From Oxalobacteraceae sp. CFBP 8761 (lineage in GTDB: Bacteria; Pseudomonadota; Gammaproteobacteria; Burkholderiales; Burkholderiaceae_D): a DNA stretch of 64,000 nucleotides. The translations under genes were made by a program, and so were the position numbers. The first letter of the stretch is position 1. Each line of letters starts with the position of its first letter. The notes below the pieces were generated by a model, which saw only the letters and a list, made by a program, of their open reading frames with translations, did no database searches and had not been told where the DNA came from. The DNA is taken from contig JACYUE010000002.1 in NCBI GenBank assembly GCA_014841595.1, positions 682,001 to 746,000 of the forward strand, read 5' to 3'. This document shows positions 7,911-19,717 of this stretch, piece after piece.

Positions 7911-10229
7911 TCAGGTCCCCGAGTGGATGGCCTCATCCAGTTCGGCCTGGCGCTCGCCGCCTGCGACGTCCTGGCGTCGTTCGGCCTGCGCCTCGAGCTC
8001 GCGCCTTTCGTCACGATCGGCATTGCGCAGGTCGATGTAGCGGCGCAGCGCATCGTCGAGTGTCGGCAGCAGCGCGCCCCGTTCGCTGGCGAGCGCGCAG
8101 TAGCGTGGCCGCGGCGCCGTGAAGCCGAATTCCTCGGCCGCTTTTGATTCCAGACTGCTGGCATCGATGCCGGCCAGTTCGGCCGCGCGGCGCGCCAGCC
8201 CGGCCCAGGTCAGCTCGCCCTGGTTGGCCAGGTGCCAGATGCCCGCTTCGCCATCGACCGCGAGGTCGAGGCACGCATGCACCAGGTCGGGCACGAAGGT
8301 CGGCGACACGGTCAGGTCACCGGCTGCGACGAACGGGTCGCCCCGCTCCAGCGCAGCGAGGGCCTGGGTGACGAAGTTGTGCTCGTCCCACGGCCCGAAG
8401 AAGGCGCTGGTGCGTACGACCAGCGCGCCCGGATGATTCAGCAGGACGACGCGCTCGGCCTCGGCCTTGCTGCGGCCGTACACGCCCAGCGGCGCCACCG
8501 GATCGGATTCGACATAGGGCCGCTCGTTGCTGCCATCGAACACGAGGTCGCTCGAGAACGTGGTCAGGTGGATGCCATGCTGCGCGCAGGCGGCGGCCAG
8601 CGTTGCCGCGCCCACGGTGTTTTCGCGCATGCAGCGTTCGAGTTCGTTCTCTGCGTCGTCCACGCGCACGTAGCCGCAGGTATTGATCACGGCCCACGGC
8701 TTGTAGCGGGCCAGTGCACGCTCGACCGATTCCTGATCGGCGATATCCATGTCCTGGCGCGACAGCAGGCGGTGCGCCAGGTTGCGTTTTTCGCAGATAC
8801 GGGCAAATGCGCGGCCCAGCGTGCCGGTAGCGCCCAGGATCAGGATCGGCGGGGCGCTCGTGTCGACCACGCGCTGCCCGTCGGCGGCGGTGGACGTGAC
8901 CGAGTCGGGCGTCGCGACCGGCTGGCAGACGAAGCGGCCCGGGCGGCGCCACCAGCCTTGCGCGCGCAGCACCGGATGCGACAGCGGCTCGCCGGAAGCC
9001 AGTTCATTCATCATCGTGGCCAGCGCAGTGCGGCGGGGCAGCGGCGAGCGCACGTCGAGCGGGCCCGGCTCGTAATAGCCATGTTCGGCAGTGACGAGGC
9101 AGTTCCAGTCGAATGACCCGAGCAGCGCCCAGACGGTGACGGCGCGCACGTCGACGCCGTTGGCGCGCGACTGCTGCGCTGCTTCCCAGATTTCAAGCAG
9201 CCAGCGCATCTGGTCTTCGCGGTTGGCGTCGATGTGCGCTTCGGTGATGGCCAGCGGGATGCCGTAGCGGTCCCAGATTTCCTGCAGCAGCGGGGCGATG
9301 CCGGGCGTGGGCGTGGCCAGCACGCGCGACGCCTCAACGTCGGCGCAAGGGAGGTCGTCGGCCATGCCGCGGTGGTGCGCCGGATAGCGCTCCGGGCGAT
9401 GGTCGAGCCAGCGCTCGCTCGTGACGTAGTAATTGCAGCCGATGATGTCGGGCGGGCACGGGTTGTCACGGAACCAGAGGAGTTCGGCGGCATCGGCGCC
9501 ATTGCGCAGCAGGTAGTTCCACAACGGGTGGTCGGGCACGACCATCCCGCACAGCAGGTCCCAGCCGAGCCAGCGGCGCTCGTTGTAGAACTCGGCGACG
9601 TCGCTCAGTTCGGGCGTGCTGTAGGTCTTGCCGAGATCGTCGGTCTGGATCAGCTTGGCATCCGGATTGACCGCGCGGATCGCGCGCATCGACAGCACGG
9701 TGGCGCGGCACTGGTTGAGCAGCGCCTGGATGAAGGTGCGGTCGTCGCGCCCGTGCGGATACCAGACGCCGTACAGGCCGGCAAAGCGCGCCGTCGTGCA
9801 GATCTCGTTGACGGGGGTGTAGTACTCGAGCCAGGGATAGCGCGCGGCGACGGCGCCGGCGTAGTCGGCCAGGGCCTGCGCAAAGCCGGGGTCGACCAGG
9901 CTCGTATGGCGTGGACCGCTGCCGTGATGGACCAAGCCGGCGATCGGCGTGACGCCGGCGGCGCGCAGGGCGTTCAGGCGTTCGTCGGGCCAGTGCCAGT
10001 TGGCGTGCTCGAGGCCATCCGGGGCCGTGCGTTCCCACAGGATCGGATAGCGGATGGCGCGGATGCCGAGGCCGGCGAAACGCTCGATGTCGCAAGGCCG
10101 GTCAGTGTGGCCGTTGCGGTCGAGCTGGCTGAAATACGCGTCCTGCACGCGGTTGACGGTGCATTCGAGGCCGCCCCACAGTTCGAGGGGGTGGTCCTGG
10201 TGGTTCTGGCTGTTCGTGCTCTTGTTCAT
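7911..10229 (-). CDS. Fusion of family 1 glycosylhydrolase and RmlD-like sugar-nucleotide reductase
   Basis: A 772-residue protein with two enzyme halves. Residues about 15-425 form a TIM-barrel like glycoside hydrolase family 1. The acid/base Glu is in YYTPVNEI (E142) and the nucleophile is in LAITEAHID (E330), where the usual TENG is TEAH. From about residue 460 a Rossmann domain begins (ILILGATGTLGRAF) and continues through INTCGYVRVDDAE, TFSSDLVFDG, and the YGRSKAE catalytic Tyr/Lys pair. This is the RmlD/dTDP-4-dehydrorhamnose reductase-type SDR fold. There is no internal stop or frameshift, so the fusion is genuine. A short linker (residues 430-460) joins the halves. The substrate is unknown; a role in making or trimming a surface glycan is an inference. 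No rhamnose biosynthesis genes lie nearby. Confidence 0.85.
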   Translation of the reverse strand: MNKSTNSQNHQDHPLELWGGLECTVNRVQDAYFSQLDRNGHTDRPCDIERFAGLGIRAIRYPILWERTAPDGLEHANWHWPDERLNALRAAGVTPIAGLVHHGSGPRHTSLVDPGFAQALADYAGAVAARYPWLEYYTPVNEICTTARFAGLYGVWYPHGRDDRTFIQALLNQCRATVLSMRAIRAVNPDAKLIQTDDLGKTYSTPELSDVAEFYNERRWLGWDLLCGMVVPDHPLWNYLLRNGADAAELLWFRDNPCPPDIIGCNYYVTSERWLDHRPERYPAHHRGMADDLPCADVEASRVLATPTPGIAPLLQEIWDRYGIPLAITEAHIDANREDQMRWLLEIWEAAQQSRANGVDVRAVTVWALLGSFDWNCLVTAEHGYYEPGPLDVRSPLPRRTALATMMNELASGEPLSHPVLRAQGWWRRPGRFVCQPVATPDSVTSTAADGQRVVDTSAPPILILGATGTLGRAFARICEKRNLAHRLLSRQDMDIADQESVERALARYKPWAVINTCGYVRVDDAENELERCMRENTVGAATLAAACAQHGIHLTTFSSDLVFDGSNERPYVESDPVAPLGVYGRSKAEAERVVLLNHPGALVVRTSAFFGPWDEHNFVTQALAALERGDPFVAAGDLTVSPTFVPDLVHACLDLAVDGEAGIWHLANQGELTWAGLARRAAELAGIDASSLESKAAEEFGFTAPRPRYCALASERGALLPTLDDALRRYIDLRNADRDERRELEAQAERRQDVAGGERQAELDEAIHSGT

Positions 10230-10527
10230 GGCTTTGTTCCTTAATATTATTACAACTAGCTGGTCGGCATGAAGTGCTCTGACTGATCTATGCTGTGTTG
10301 GGAGAGCCCTGCTGCCGAGTCATGGACCGGGTGGCGGTTGACAGCGCGGCGGCAACCTGCAACCATGCGGTCCATGATCTTTCCGAAAGCACATCCTATT
10401 CTTCTTTCCTGGTGGCGCCGCTGACAGCGCGCGGCCACGGGAAATGATGTGCATTTCATAGCCGCCTCGATTCAGGCGGCGTTCATTGTTGATACGCAGC
10501 GATCGGGGCATAGAACCAGGAACCTCG
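10230..10527 (+). other. Intergenic region upstream of trpS
   Basis: About 300 bases without a credible gene, between divergent GH1-RmlD and trpS. It holds a GCCGCC/GGCGGC hairpin (10461-10480, loop TCGATTCA) about 50 bases before the trpS start. I see no T-box motif and no long open frame with plausible codon use. Confidence 0.4.
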
Positions 10528-11604
10528 ATGACACTGCCTACTTCAACTACGACTTCTACCGATATTGCAACGACTGCTGCAACGACCGCCGCAGCAACCC
10601 CACCTGCCAACTCGATCATCCTCACCGGTGACCGGCCGACGGGCCCGCTGCACCTGGGCCACTTCGTCGGCAGCCTGCGCGATCGCGTGGCGTATCAGCA
10701 TCAATACCGTCAGTACGTCATGCTCGCCGACTCGCAGGCCATGACCGACAATATGGATGACTTGGGTAAGGTACACCGGAATGTGGTCGAAGTGGCGCTC
10801 GATTACCTTGCTGTCGGGATCGATCCGGCCAAGACGACCGTGTTCATCCAGTCGCAAATCCCCGAGCTGACCGAGCTGACGTTCTATTACCTGAACCTCG
10901 TGACCGTCGCGCGCCTCGAGCGCAACCCGACCGTCAAGGCCGAAATCGTCCTGCGCGGCTTCGAGCGCGACATCCCGGCAGGCTTTCTGACCTACCCGGC
11001 CAGCCAGGCCGCCGACATCACCGCGTTCAAGGCGAACATGGTACCGGTGGGCGAAGACCAGATCCCGATGATCGAGCAGTGCAACGAGATCGTGCGCAAG
11101 TTCAACCGCATCGTCGGGCGCGACATCCTGGTGGAAGCCAAGGCCTTTGTGCCCGAAGTGGGGCGCCTGCCGGGCATCGACGGCAAGGCCAAGATGAGCA
11201 AGTCGCTGGGCAACACGATCAACCTGGGCGCCAGCCCTGACGAGATCCGCGCCGCCGTCCGGAACGTCTACACCGACCCGCTGCACCTGAAGGTCTCCGA
11301 TCCGGGCCACATCGAAGGCAACGTCGCCTTCACGTATCTTGACGCATTCGATACCGACAAGGATGGCCTGGCCGAGATGAAGGCGCATTACCAGCGCGGC
11401 GGCCTGGGCGACAGCATCGTCAAGAAGCGCCTCGAAGGCATCCTGCAAGAGATGCTGGCGCCGATCCGCACGCGCCGTGAAGAGTTCGCGAAAGACCCGG
11501 CGTACGTCATGCAGATGCTGAAGGAAGGCACGATGAAGGCGCGTGAAGTGGCGGCGGCGACGACCGACGAAGTCAAGAAGGCGCTGGGGCTGTCGTACTT
11601 CTGA
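10528..11604 (+). CDS. trpS: Tryptophan--tRNA ligase
   Basis: A 358-residue class I aminoacyl-tRNA synthetase that charges tRNA-Trp. The HIGH-type motif is in [12 protein letters not shown] and the KMSKS motif is in [10 protein letters not shown]. Between them is the tryptophan-pocket region with [14 protein letters not shown] chose ATG 10528 over the upstream in-frame start at 10486. Even so, the first 30 residues are a Thr/Ala-rich, low-complexity extension ([15 protein letters not shown]) before the conserved [16 protein letters not shown]. Length is close to the usual 330-350 once this is discounted. It stands alone, with a membrane protein gene downstream in the same direction. Confidence 0.95.
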   Translation: MTLPTSTTTSTDIATTAATTAAATPPANSIILTGDRPTGPLHLGHFVGSLRDRVAYQHQYRQYVMLADSQAMTDNMDDLGKVHRNVVEVALDYLAVGIDPAKTTVFIQSQIPELTELTFYYLNLVTVARLERNPTVKAEIVLRGFERDIPAGFLTYPASQAADITAFKANMVPVGEDQIPMIEQCNEIVRKFNRIVGRDILVEAKAFVPEVGRLPGIDGKAKMSKSLGNTINLGASPDEIRAAVRNVYTDPLHLKVSDPGHIEGNVAFTYLDAFDTDKDGLAEMKAHYQRGGLGDSIVKKRLEGILQEMLAPIRTRREEFAKDPAYVMQMLKEGTMKAREVAAATTDEVKKALGLSYF

Positions 11605-11720
11605 TTGGTATCGCACGGCGATGCTGGCAGTAGCGCAGCGCAAGGCCGTGTTGACTATCGGTAGCGTAGAGCGTTCGGGGATGGCAAGCTGCCTGCTTGT
11701 CCATCACCCTGGAGTTGATC

Positions 11721-12770
11721 ATGAGCAAAGGCTTGCGCCTGACTGAAAAATGGATGCAGCGCGCCCTGTGGCTCGTTGCGTTCGTGTTTGCCGGCTTTTT
11801 GATCGGGCTTGGCAGCCTGATCGTGCAGAACGTGCGCGATGTTGAAGAGCCACTGACGCTCGAGCAATTCATGGACCCGGCCCAATTGGCCAGTGTGCAG
11901 GCCGAGCGCGAAGCAGCGCACAAAGCGCAGGAACAGGCCCAGACGCGCCTGGAGCAGGCGACCCAGAAACACACGGTGGCCAGCGCGAATACTGCTTCGG
12001 CACGCGAGACGTTCGGCAACTGGCTGGCGACGCGGCAGGTAACGGCGCGGCCCGAGCAGGACCCGGAATTAATCAAGCGCACCGAAGCACTCGATGCGCT
12101 GGCAAGCGCCGAGCGCACGGCCCTTGCAGCAGTGGAGACCGAACAGCAGACGCTGCTGGACGCGACCCAGGCCGGGGAGCGTGCCGGCAGCCGTTGGCGT
12201 GGGTTGGAAGAGCCTGCCGAGATGGCGTTGTCGGAAGCGCAGGCTGCGCGCGATCTTCGCGTGTTTGGCTATCGGCTCGCGCTGACCCTGCCACTCCTGC
12301 TGGTGGCCGGCTGGCTGTTCAAGCACAAGCGCAAGACGCCCGACTGGCCGTTCGCCTGGGGCTTCATTCTGTTTGCGTTGTTCACGTTCTTTTTCGAGCT
12401 GGTGCCGTATCTGCCGAGCTATGGCGGGTACGTGCGCTACATCGTCGGCATCATCCTGACGGTCGTTGCGGGGCGTTATGCGATCCGGTGGTTGCAGGGA
12501 TATCTGGCACGCCAGAAGCTGGCTGAAGCCTTGCCCGATGCCGAGCGGCGCCAGGGGATGCGCTATGACGTGGCCCAGACCCGGCTGGCGAAAAGCCTGT
12601 GTCCCGGGTGCGAGCGTGCGGTCGACCTGAAGGATGGCAAGAACGATTTCTGCCCACACTGCGGCATCGGCCTGTTCAACCGCTGTACTGCCTGCACGAC
12701 GCGCAAGAGTGCGTTTGCACGGTTCTGCTTTGCGTGCGGCGCGGCGGCCAACACGACACTGGCCGACTGA
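11721..12770 (+). CDS. Membrane protein with periplasmic coiled coil and C-terminal zinc ribbon
   Basis: A 349-residue protein of unrecognised family. A first hydrophobic helix (ALWLVAFVFAGFLIGLGSLIV, split here as residues 13-33) is followed by about 130 residues rich in Glu, Gln and Ala that look like a coiled coil (QAEREAAHKAQEQAQTRLEQ). Three more helices follow near residues 185-265 (LALTLPLLLVAGWLF, WGFILFALFTFFFELVPYL, IVGIILTVVAGRYAI). The C-terminus carries two CxxC pairs in CPGCERAVDLKDGKNDFCPH and then CTACTTRKSAFARFCFAC, a double zinc ribbon. ATG 11721 is preferred to the upstream start at 11697. Function is unknown; the cytosolic zinc ribbon suggests a sensor or scaffold role. 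Confidence 0.75.
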   Translation: MSKGLRLTEKWMQRALWLVAFVFAGFLIGLGSLIVQNVRDVEEPLTLEQFMDPAQLASVQAEREAAHKAQEQAQTRLEQATQKHTVASANTASARETFGNWLATRQVTARPEQDPELIKRTEALDALASAERTALAAVETEQQTLLDATQAGERAGSRWRGLEEPAEMALSEAQAARDLRVFGYRLALTLPLLLVAGWLFKHKRKTPDWPFAWGFILFALFTFFFELVPYLPSYGGYVRYIVGIILTVVAGRYAIRWLQGYLARQKLAEALPDAERRQGMRYDVAQTRLAKSLCPGCERAVDLKDGKNDFCPHCGIGLFNRCTACTTRKSAFARFCFACGAAANTTLAD

Positions 12771-12774
12771 ATGA

Positions 12775-12808
12775 AAAAAACCGCAGCCGGCGGGGCCGGT
12801 TGCGGTTT
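12775..12808. terminator. Possible rho-independent terminator
   Basis: An A-run is followed by CCGCAGCCGG, loop CGGGG, CCGGTTGCGGTTT. It lies just after the zinc-ribbon gene stop. The plus-strand T-run is short; the minus-strand T-run is better. Confidence 0.5.
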
Positions 12809-12825
12809 CATGAAGTGCGCGCTAC

Positions 12826-12859
12826 GTAGGGTGGGCGGGTTTCCGCCCACGCGTTCAAC
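12826..12859. repeat. Copy of an interspersed palindromic element
   Basis: GTAGGGTGGGCGG, loop GTTT, then CCGCCCACGCGTTCAAC. The arms pair perfectly (GGGCGG/CCGCCC). The flanks GTAGGGTGG and CACGCGTTCAAC recur in two copies at 25966-26044. Confidence 0.7.
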
Positions 12860-12905
12860 ACACGTTCGCATACCAAGGACGATGTGAAGTACGCACTACC
12901 CGATA

Positions 12906-13868
12906 TCAGTCACGCAGGTCAGCTGGCACCTTGCCGCCATTGGCCGCCAGCTTGTTCATGACCTGGCGGTGCAGCCAGATGTTCATCTTGGCCGAATCGT
13001 TCATGTCGCCCGTGTAGTTCAGCTCAGCGGCGAGTTCCTTGCGCGACTGCAGGCTGCTGTCCAGACCCAGCAGCTTGAGCAGGTCGACGATCGACGAACG
13101 CCAGTTCAGTTGCTGGCCCGACGAGGCGAGCATGCCGTTAAGAACTTGCTCGACGTCGACCGGCTGGGCTGGCGCCGCTGCTGGTGCTGGCGCTGCGGCT
13201 GGTGCGGCGGCCGTTGGTGCTGCCGGTGCTGCGGTCGGGGCAGCAGGTGCAGCCGTTGGCGTTGCCGCCGGTGCTGCGTCTTTTTTGCCTGGGAAAATTT
13301 TATGGAAGATGTTGCTCAGGATACCCACGGGACCCTCCTTTTCTGGTGATTGTTTACGGATATTGTTTGCCATGTAGCCCAGTGCAACGGCCAGGGCGGC
13401 GCCCCCGGCAGCCTTGATCAGCGTTGGATGCTCGGCGTAGAAGTCGCTCATGCGATCGACGATGCCGGGATTCTGCTGTTGTGCTTTTTCAGCCAGTTCC
13501 TGTACCTGCTCAGGCGAAACCTGCGCTGCCTGTTCAGGTGTGACCTGCGTTGGCACATTGTTGCCAAAGATCTTGCTCAATGCGCCACCGGCGACCGACG
13601 ACAGCACGCCGCCGCCCGCGCCGCCCAGCAAGCTGGTCAGCATGCCGGCACGCTGGTTCTGGTCGCTCTGGCCAAACAGCTGGCTGACCATTTGCGGGAA
13701 CGGTGGGGTCTGGTCGGAGCGCAGTGCGCTCGCGATGCCTTGCGCGACGCTGGCCCGGGGCGCGTTCTGCGCTACCTGGTCGAAGTCGGCGGCAGCATTG
13801 CCGTTGGTGCTGGCGGCGCCTGCGCCACCAAGATATTGCTGCAACAAATTACCTAAATCAAAAGCCAT
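12906..13868 (-). CDS. DUF3597 domain-containing protein
   Basis: A 320-residue protein. The N-terminal half (FDLGNLLQQYLGGAGAAS; then GMLTSLLGGAGGGVLSSVAG) is Gly/Ala-rich and resembles YidB-like sequences. It is followed by a short segment LIKAAGGAALAVALGYMANN that could be a helix. The C-terminal half starts GPVGILSNIFHKIFPGK and continues through an Ala/Pro linker of about 40 residues. It ends in a compact helical domain (VEQVLNGML, WRSSIVDLLKLLGLDSS, RKELAAELNYTGDMN) that matches DUF3597. I chose the ATG at 13868 because it begins the conserved-looking sequence; the frame is open further upstream to 14045 without support. Function is unknown. Confidence 0.8.
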   Translation of the reverse strand: MAFDLGNLLQQYLGGAGAASTNGNAAADFDQVAQNAPRASVAQGIASALRSDQTPPFPQMVSQLFGQSDQNQRAGMLTSLLGGAGGGVLSSVAGGALSKIFGNNVPTQVTPEQAAQVSPEQVQELAEKAQQQNPGIVDRMSDFYAEHPTLIKAAGGAALAVALGYMANNIRKQSPEKEGPVGILSNIFHKIFPGKKDAAPAATPTAAPAAPTAAPAAPTAAAPAAAPAPAAAPAQPVDVEQVLNGMLASSGQQLNWRSSIVDLLKLLGLDSSLQSRKELAAELNYTGDMNDSAKMNIWLHRQVMNKLAANGGKVPADLRD

Positions 13869-14074
13869 GTGTTCTCCTGCTGGGTGAATGCCGGGATGGA
13901 TGACCAGCGTAGGCGTTTTGATATCGACCGCTCTGTACGATGACGAACCCACGGTGCATCGATCATCAACGATCTGCGCTCTGTGAACGTTAAGTGGGTG
14001 TTGCGCGGGAAAGAGAAGCGCCGCATGTATTTGCCAGGTGGACACGCCAGTACCGCAAACGGTAAGCTGCCGCT

Positions 14075-14425
14075 ATGCCCTATGTCCCGCTCGCCGTGTT
14101 CCTCCTCCTGTACCTGTTTGCCAGCCTGGCCTGGAACATGTCCCAAGTGGTTGGCGCCGCCTACCTCGTTACCAGCCTGACCTGTTTTGTGGCCTACGCC
14201 ATGGACAAGTCAGCGGCGCGCGCCAGCACCTGGCGCACGCCGGAAGCCACGCTCCTGCTGCTGGGCCTGATCGGCGGCTGGCCCGGTGCCGTGCTGGCGC
14301 AACAGTGGCTGCGCCACAAGACCAGCAAGCAATCGTTCCAGTGGAAGTTCCAGGCGACGGTGGCGCTGAACCTGGGCGTCTTCGCATTCCTCGCTTACCG
14401 CTTCGGCCAACCGGCCTTTGCATGA
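14075..14425 (+). CDS. DUF1294 domain-containing membrane protein
   Basis: A 116-residue membrane protein with three or four hydrophobic helices (VPLAVFLLLYLFASLAW, VVGAAYLVTSLTCFVAY). The DUF1294 core motif is present: AMDKSAAR, WRTPEATLLLLGLIGGWPGA, then RHKTSKQSFQWKF. Many family members carry an N-terminal cold-shock domain; this one is the membrane part alone. Function is unknown. Its stop overlaps the start of the downstream glycerophosphodiesterase gene by four bases (ATGA), so the two are cotranslated. Confidence 0.88.
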   Translation: MPYVPLAVFLLLYLFASLAWNMSQVVGAAYLVTSLTCFVAYAMDKSAARASTWRTPEATLLLLGLIGGWPGAVLAQQWLRHKTSKQSFQWKFQATVALNLGVFAFLAYRFGQPAFA

Positions 14426-15198
14426 TCATGATGCAGCACGATCCCGTGTGGCCATGGCCCCGCATCCTCGCGCACCGTGGCGGCGGCACGCTCGCGCCCG
14501 AAAACACGGTGGCCGGCTTACGCTGCGGCATCGCTGCGGGCTTTCGCGCGATCGAGTTCGACGTCATGCTGGCGCGCGACGGTGTCCCCGTGGTGCTGCA
14601 CGACCCTGGCCTGGGCCGCACGGTCCGGGGCAGCGGCAGCGTGTTCGAGCACGATGCACTGGACCTGGCCGCGATGGATGCTGGCAGCTGGTTCGGCCCG
14701 GCGTTCGCAGGCGAGCCGGTGCCGTTGTTCGACGCCTTCGCGCGCCTGTGCATGGCCCACGGCATCTGGATGAATATCGAGATCAAGCCGGCGCCCGGCT
14801 ACGAACGCGAGACGGGCCGCGTCGTGGCGCAGATGACGGCCGCGCTGTTCGCTGACGCGCTCGCATCCGACGACACAGCTGCGATGCCGCTGTTGTCGTC
14901 ATTCAGCGACGTCGCGCTGGCGGCGGCGCAGGCGGCGGCCCCGACCCTGCCGCGCGCCTGTCTCATCAGCGCACTCGGCGCCGGTTGGCAGGCCAGGGCG
15001 CAGGCGCTCGGCGCGCGCGCCATCCATACCAACCACTTGCACCTGAGCCAGCTGCAGGCACGCGCCGTCAAGGACGCCGGCTACGGCCTGTTCTGTTATA
15101 CCGTCAACGATGCCGGCCGGGCGCGCGAACTGCTGGCCTGGGGTGTGGACGCCTTCTGCACCGACCGCATCGACCTGATCACGCCCGATGTCGCCTGA
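14422..15198 (+). CDS. ugpQ: Cytosolic glycerophosphodiester phosphodiesterase
   Basis: A 258-residue GDPD-family TIM-barrel enzyme that hydrolyses glycerophosphodiesters to sn-glycerol 3-phosphate and an alcohol. Catalytic motifs: ILAHRGGGTLAPENT (catalytic His and Arg), AIEFDVMLARDGVPVVLHDP (metal-binding Glu/Asp and second His), and later MNIEIKPAPG (Glu/Lys). The C-terminus has AVKDAGYGLFCYTVND and GVDAFCTDRIDLI, as in UgpQ. There is no signal peptide, so it is expected in the cytoplasm. Three in-frame Met codons occur at the start (14422, 14428, 14431); the first gives the ATGA overlap with the DUF1294 gene. Confidence 0.92.
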   Translation: MIMMQHDPVWPWPRILAHRGGGTLAPENTVAGLRCGIAAGFRAIEFDVMLARDGVPVVLHDPGLGRTVRGSGSVFEHDALDLAAMDAGSWFGPAFAGEPVPLFDAFARLCMAHGIWMNIEIKPAPGYERETGRVVAQMTAALFADALASDDTAAMPLLSSFSDVALAAAQAAAPTLPRACLISALGAGWQARAQALGARAIHTNHLHLSQLQARAVKDAGYGLFCYTVNDAGRARELLAWGVDAFCTDRIDLITPDVA

Positions 15199-15292
15199 CG
15201 TCAGACCTTGGTACTATATTTACATTGTGACCTAAAGTAACAGGTGAGGGGTGACGTTAAGAACTGACGATCATTCCGACAGTGTTGCCACC

Positions 15293-16948
15293 ATGGCGCT
15301 TTCCATCTCGACGAATACCCTGTCGCTCAGTACGCAGCGCAGCATGCGCACGCATGACACCGAGCAAGCAAAGGTCATCGAGCGCCTGAGTTCCGGCATG
15401 CGCATCAACCGTGCATCCGACGATGCGGCCGGCCAGGCGATCACCTCGCGCCTGACGTCCAGCCTGCGCGGCAACAGCCAGGCGATGCGCAGCCTGAGCG
15501 ATGCGACATCGATGCTGCAGGTGGCCGATGGCGCCATGGCCAGCGTGACCGAGACCCTGCAACGCCTGCGCGAAATGGCAGTGGCCGCCGGCAACGGCAG
15601 CTACACGGACGGGGATCGCGGCGCGCTGCAGAAAGAAACGCAGGCACTGTTGCAACACATTACGCAGGTGGGCACCGACACCAGTTTCAACGGGGACGCG
15701 GTGTTTTCGCAGGACACCGTCAGTATCGGTGGCGACGAGCGGCGGCGCGCCGTGCTCGACGGCCTGCAGTCAGGCTGGCTCAGCTCGGCTGAGGACATGA
15801 TCAAGCAGCATTACGGACTCATGGGCGACGGCGCCAAACTGACCGTCAATCTCGACACCACAGATGGCGCCTACAACGTGCTTGCCTCGGTATCCGGCAC
15901 GTCGTCCGGCGGTAAGCTGAACAATCTGCACCTGAACCTCGACATGGCCGACTTCGGCACCGCGGTCACGCCCGACGGTGGCAGCGCGCCGCTCTACAGC
16001 GACCGCATCGTTGCCCATGAAATGGTGCATGCCGTCATGGGCCGCACGATGAACATGGGCGCGCTGCCCCAGTGGTTTGTCGAAGGCACGGCTGAACTGA
16101 TCAATGGCGCTGACGAACGGCTGGCCGGCGCCGGCAGCATCGCGGGCGTGGTCTCCAACATCGCGGGCGGCGGTTTTTCGTACGAAGGCGGGTATGCCGC
16201 CAGCCGCTACCTGCACGACCGCATGAAAGGCCTGGGCGTGGAGGGTGGTATCAAGGGCATCATGCAATATCTGAACAACAACCAGTCGGCCGATCTCGAC
16301 GCGGCGCTCAATGCCGTGTCAAAAGGCGTGTACACCAGCAATGCCGCGTTCCTGGCCGACTTCGGCGCCAACGGCGCGCAATTTATCAATACAAAAATGA
16401 ACCTGACCAATGCCGATACGGGCGCCATCGGCGGCCTGGATGCCGACGGCGGCAACGTGCGCGATGCCCGCGCCGTCGTGCCCGCCAGCGGGACCAGCAA
16501 TGCCGCAGACGGCCTGGCCGGGTTCAATGTCGTGTACCCGGACGAAGGCGGCGCCAGCGGCGTGCGGCGTGTGCAGGTGCAGGCGGGCGACAGTGTCGGT
16601 GACCTGATCGACCTGCAATTCTCGTCGATGAATGCGCGCGCCCTGGGCCTGGCCAATCTCGACATGACGCGTTCCACTGTGGCGCTGCTGACCATCGACC
16701 GGGCGCTGGAGTTCGTCAATGAGCAGCGCGTGCGCACCGGCGCCTCGAGCAACCGGCTGGATCTGGCCGCAGGTGCCCTCGAGACGAGTTCGCAGAACAT
16801 GCAGGCGGCGCGCTCGCGCATCCAGGACACGGATTACGCGAGCGACACGGCGCGGCTGACCCGCACGCAAATCCTGCAACAGGCGGCGTCGGCGATGCTG
16901 GCGCAGGCCAACGGGCAACCACGCTCAGTTCTGAGCCTGCTGCGCTGA
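15293..16948 (+). CDS. Flagellin with zincin metalloprotease insert (flagellinolysin)
   Basis: A 551-residue proteolytic flagellin. Residues 1-140 are the flagellin D0/D1 N-terminus (MALSISTNTLSLSTQ, RLSSGMRINRASDDAAGQAI). Residues about 445-551 are the D1/D0 C-terminus (ASSNRLDLAAGALE, DTDYASDTARLTRTQILQQA, ending in VLSLLR). In place of the variable D2/D3 region lies a gluzincin protease domain with the zinc motif HEMVH (H242, E243, H246) and the third ligand in WFVEGTAELI (E264). This is the architecture published as flagellinolysin, where filaments display active protease. ATG 15293 gives the canonical flagellin start, so the longer frame from 15251 is not used. The gene stands alone between ugpQ and alaS with no flagellar genes beside it. 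Confidence 0.93.
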   Translation: MALSISTNTLSLSTQRSMRTHDTEQAKVIERLSSGMRINRASDDAAGQAITSRLTSSLRGNSQAMRSLSDATSMLQVADGAMASVTETLQRLREMAVAAGNGSYTDGDRGALQKETQALLQHITQVGTDTSFNGDAVFSQDTVSIGGDERRRAVLDGLQSGWLSSAEDMIKQHYGLMGDGAKLTVNLDTTDGAYNVLASVSGTSSGGKLNNLHLNLDMADFGTAVTPDGGSAPLYSDRIVAHEMVHAVMGRTMNMGALPQWFVEGTAELINGADERLAGAGSIAGVVSNIAGGGFSYEGGYAASRYLHDRMKGLGVEGGIKGIMQYLNNNQSADLDAALNAVSKGVYTSNAAFLADFGANGAQFINTKMNLTNADTGAIGGLDADGGNVRDARAVVPASGTSNAADGLAGFNVVYPDEGGASGVRRVQVQAGDSVGDLIDLQFSSMNARALGLANLDMTRSTVALLTIDRALEFVNEQRVRTGASSNRLDLAAGALETSSQNMQAARSRIQDTDYASDTARLTRTQILQQAASAMLAQANGQPRSVLSLLR

Positions 16949-16969
16949 GAATGGATCGGGGAGCTAGGC

Positions 16970-16975
16970 TATAAT
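16970..16975 (+). promoter_or_regulatory. -10 box of the probable alaS promoter
   Basis: TATAAT about 45 bases before the alaS ATG, in the short gap after the flagellinolysin stop. The -35 region overlaps the end of the preceding gene and is weak. Confidence 0.45.
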
Positions 16976-17020
16976 CGTTCCTTTATAGGCACGCTGCCTC
17001 ACTCCGCCCAACGATCAGAC

Positions 17021-19630
<2,610 letters not shown>

Positions 19631-19645
19631 GCACGCCGCCTGCAA

Positions 19646-19675
19646 GAAAAACGCCGCCTTCGGGCGGCGTTTTTA
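19646..19675 (+). terminator. Rho-independent terminator of alaS
   Basis: AAAAACGCCGCC, loop TTCG, GGCGGCGTTTTT directly follows the alaS stop. It is a perfect stem with a stable tetraloop and T-run. Confidence 0.9.
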
Positions 19676-19717
19676 TTTCGGCACGCCGCTGGTGGCGTTC
19701 GATGAATACTGCGTAGG

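Noticed and set aside
10230..10527. T-box or trp attenuator upstream of trpS
   Set aside because: No T-box sequence, no Trp-rich leader peptide; only a simple hairpin is present.
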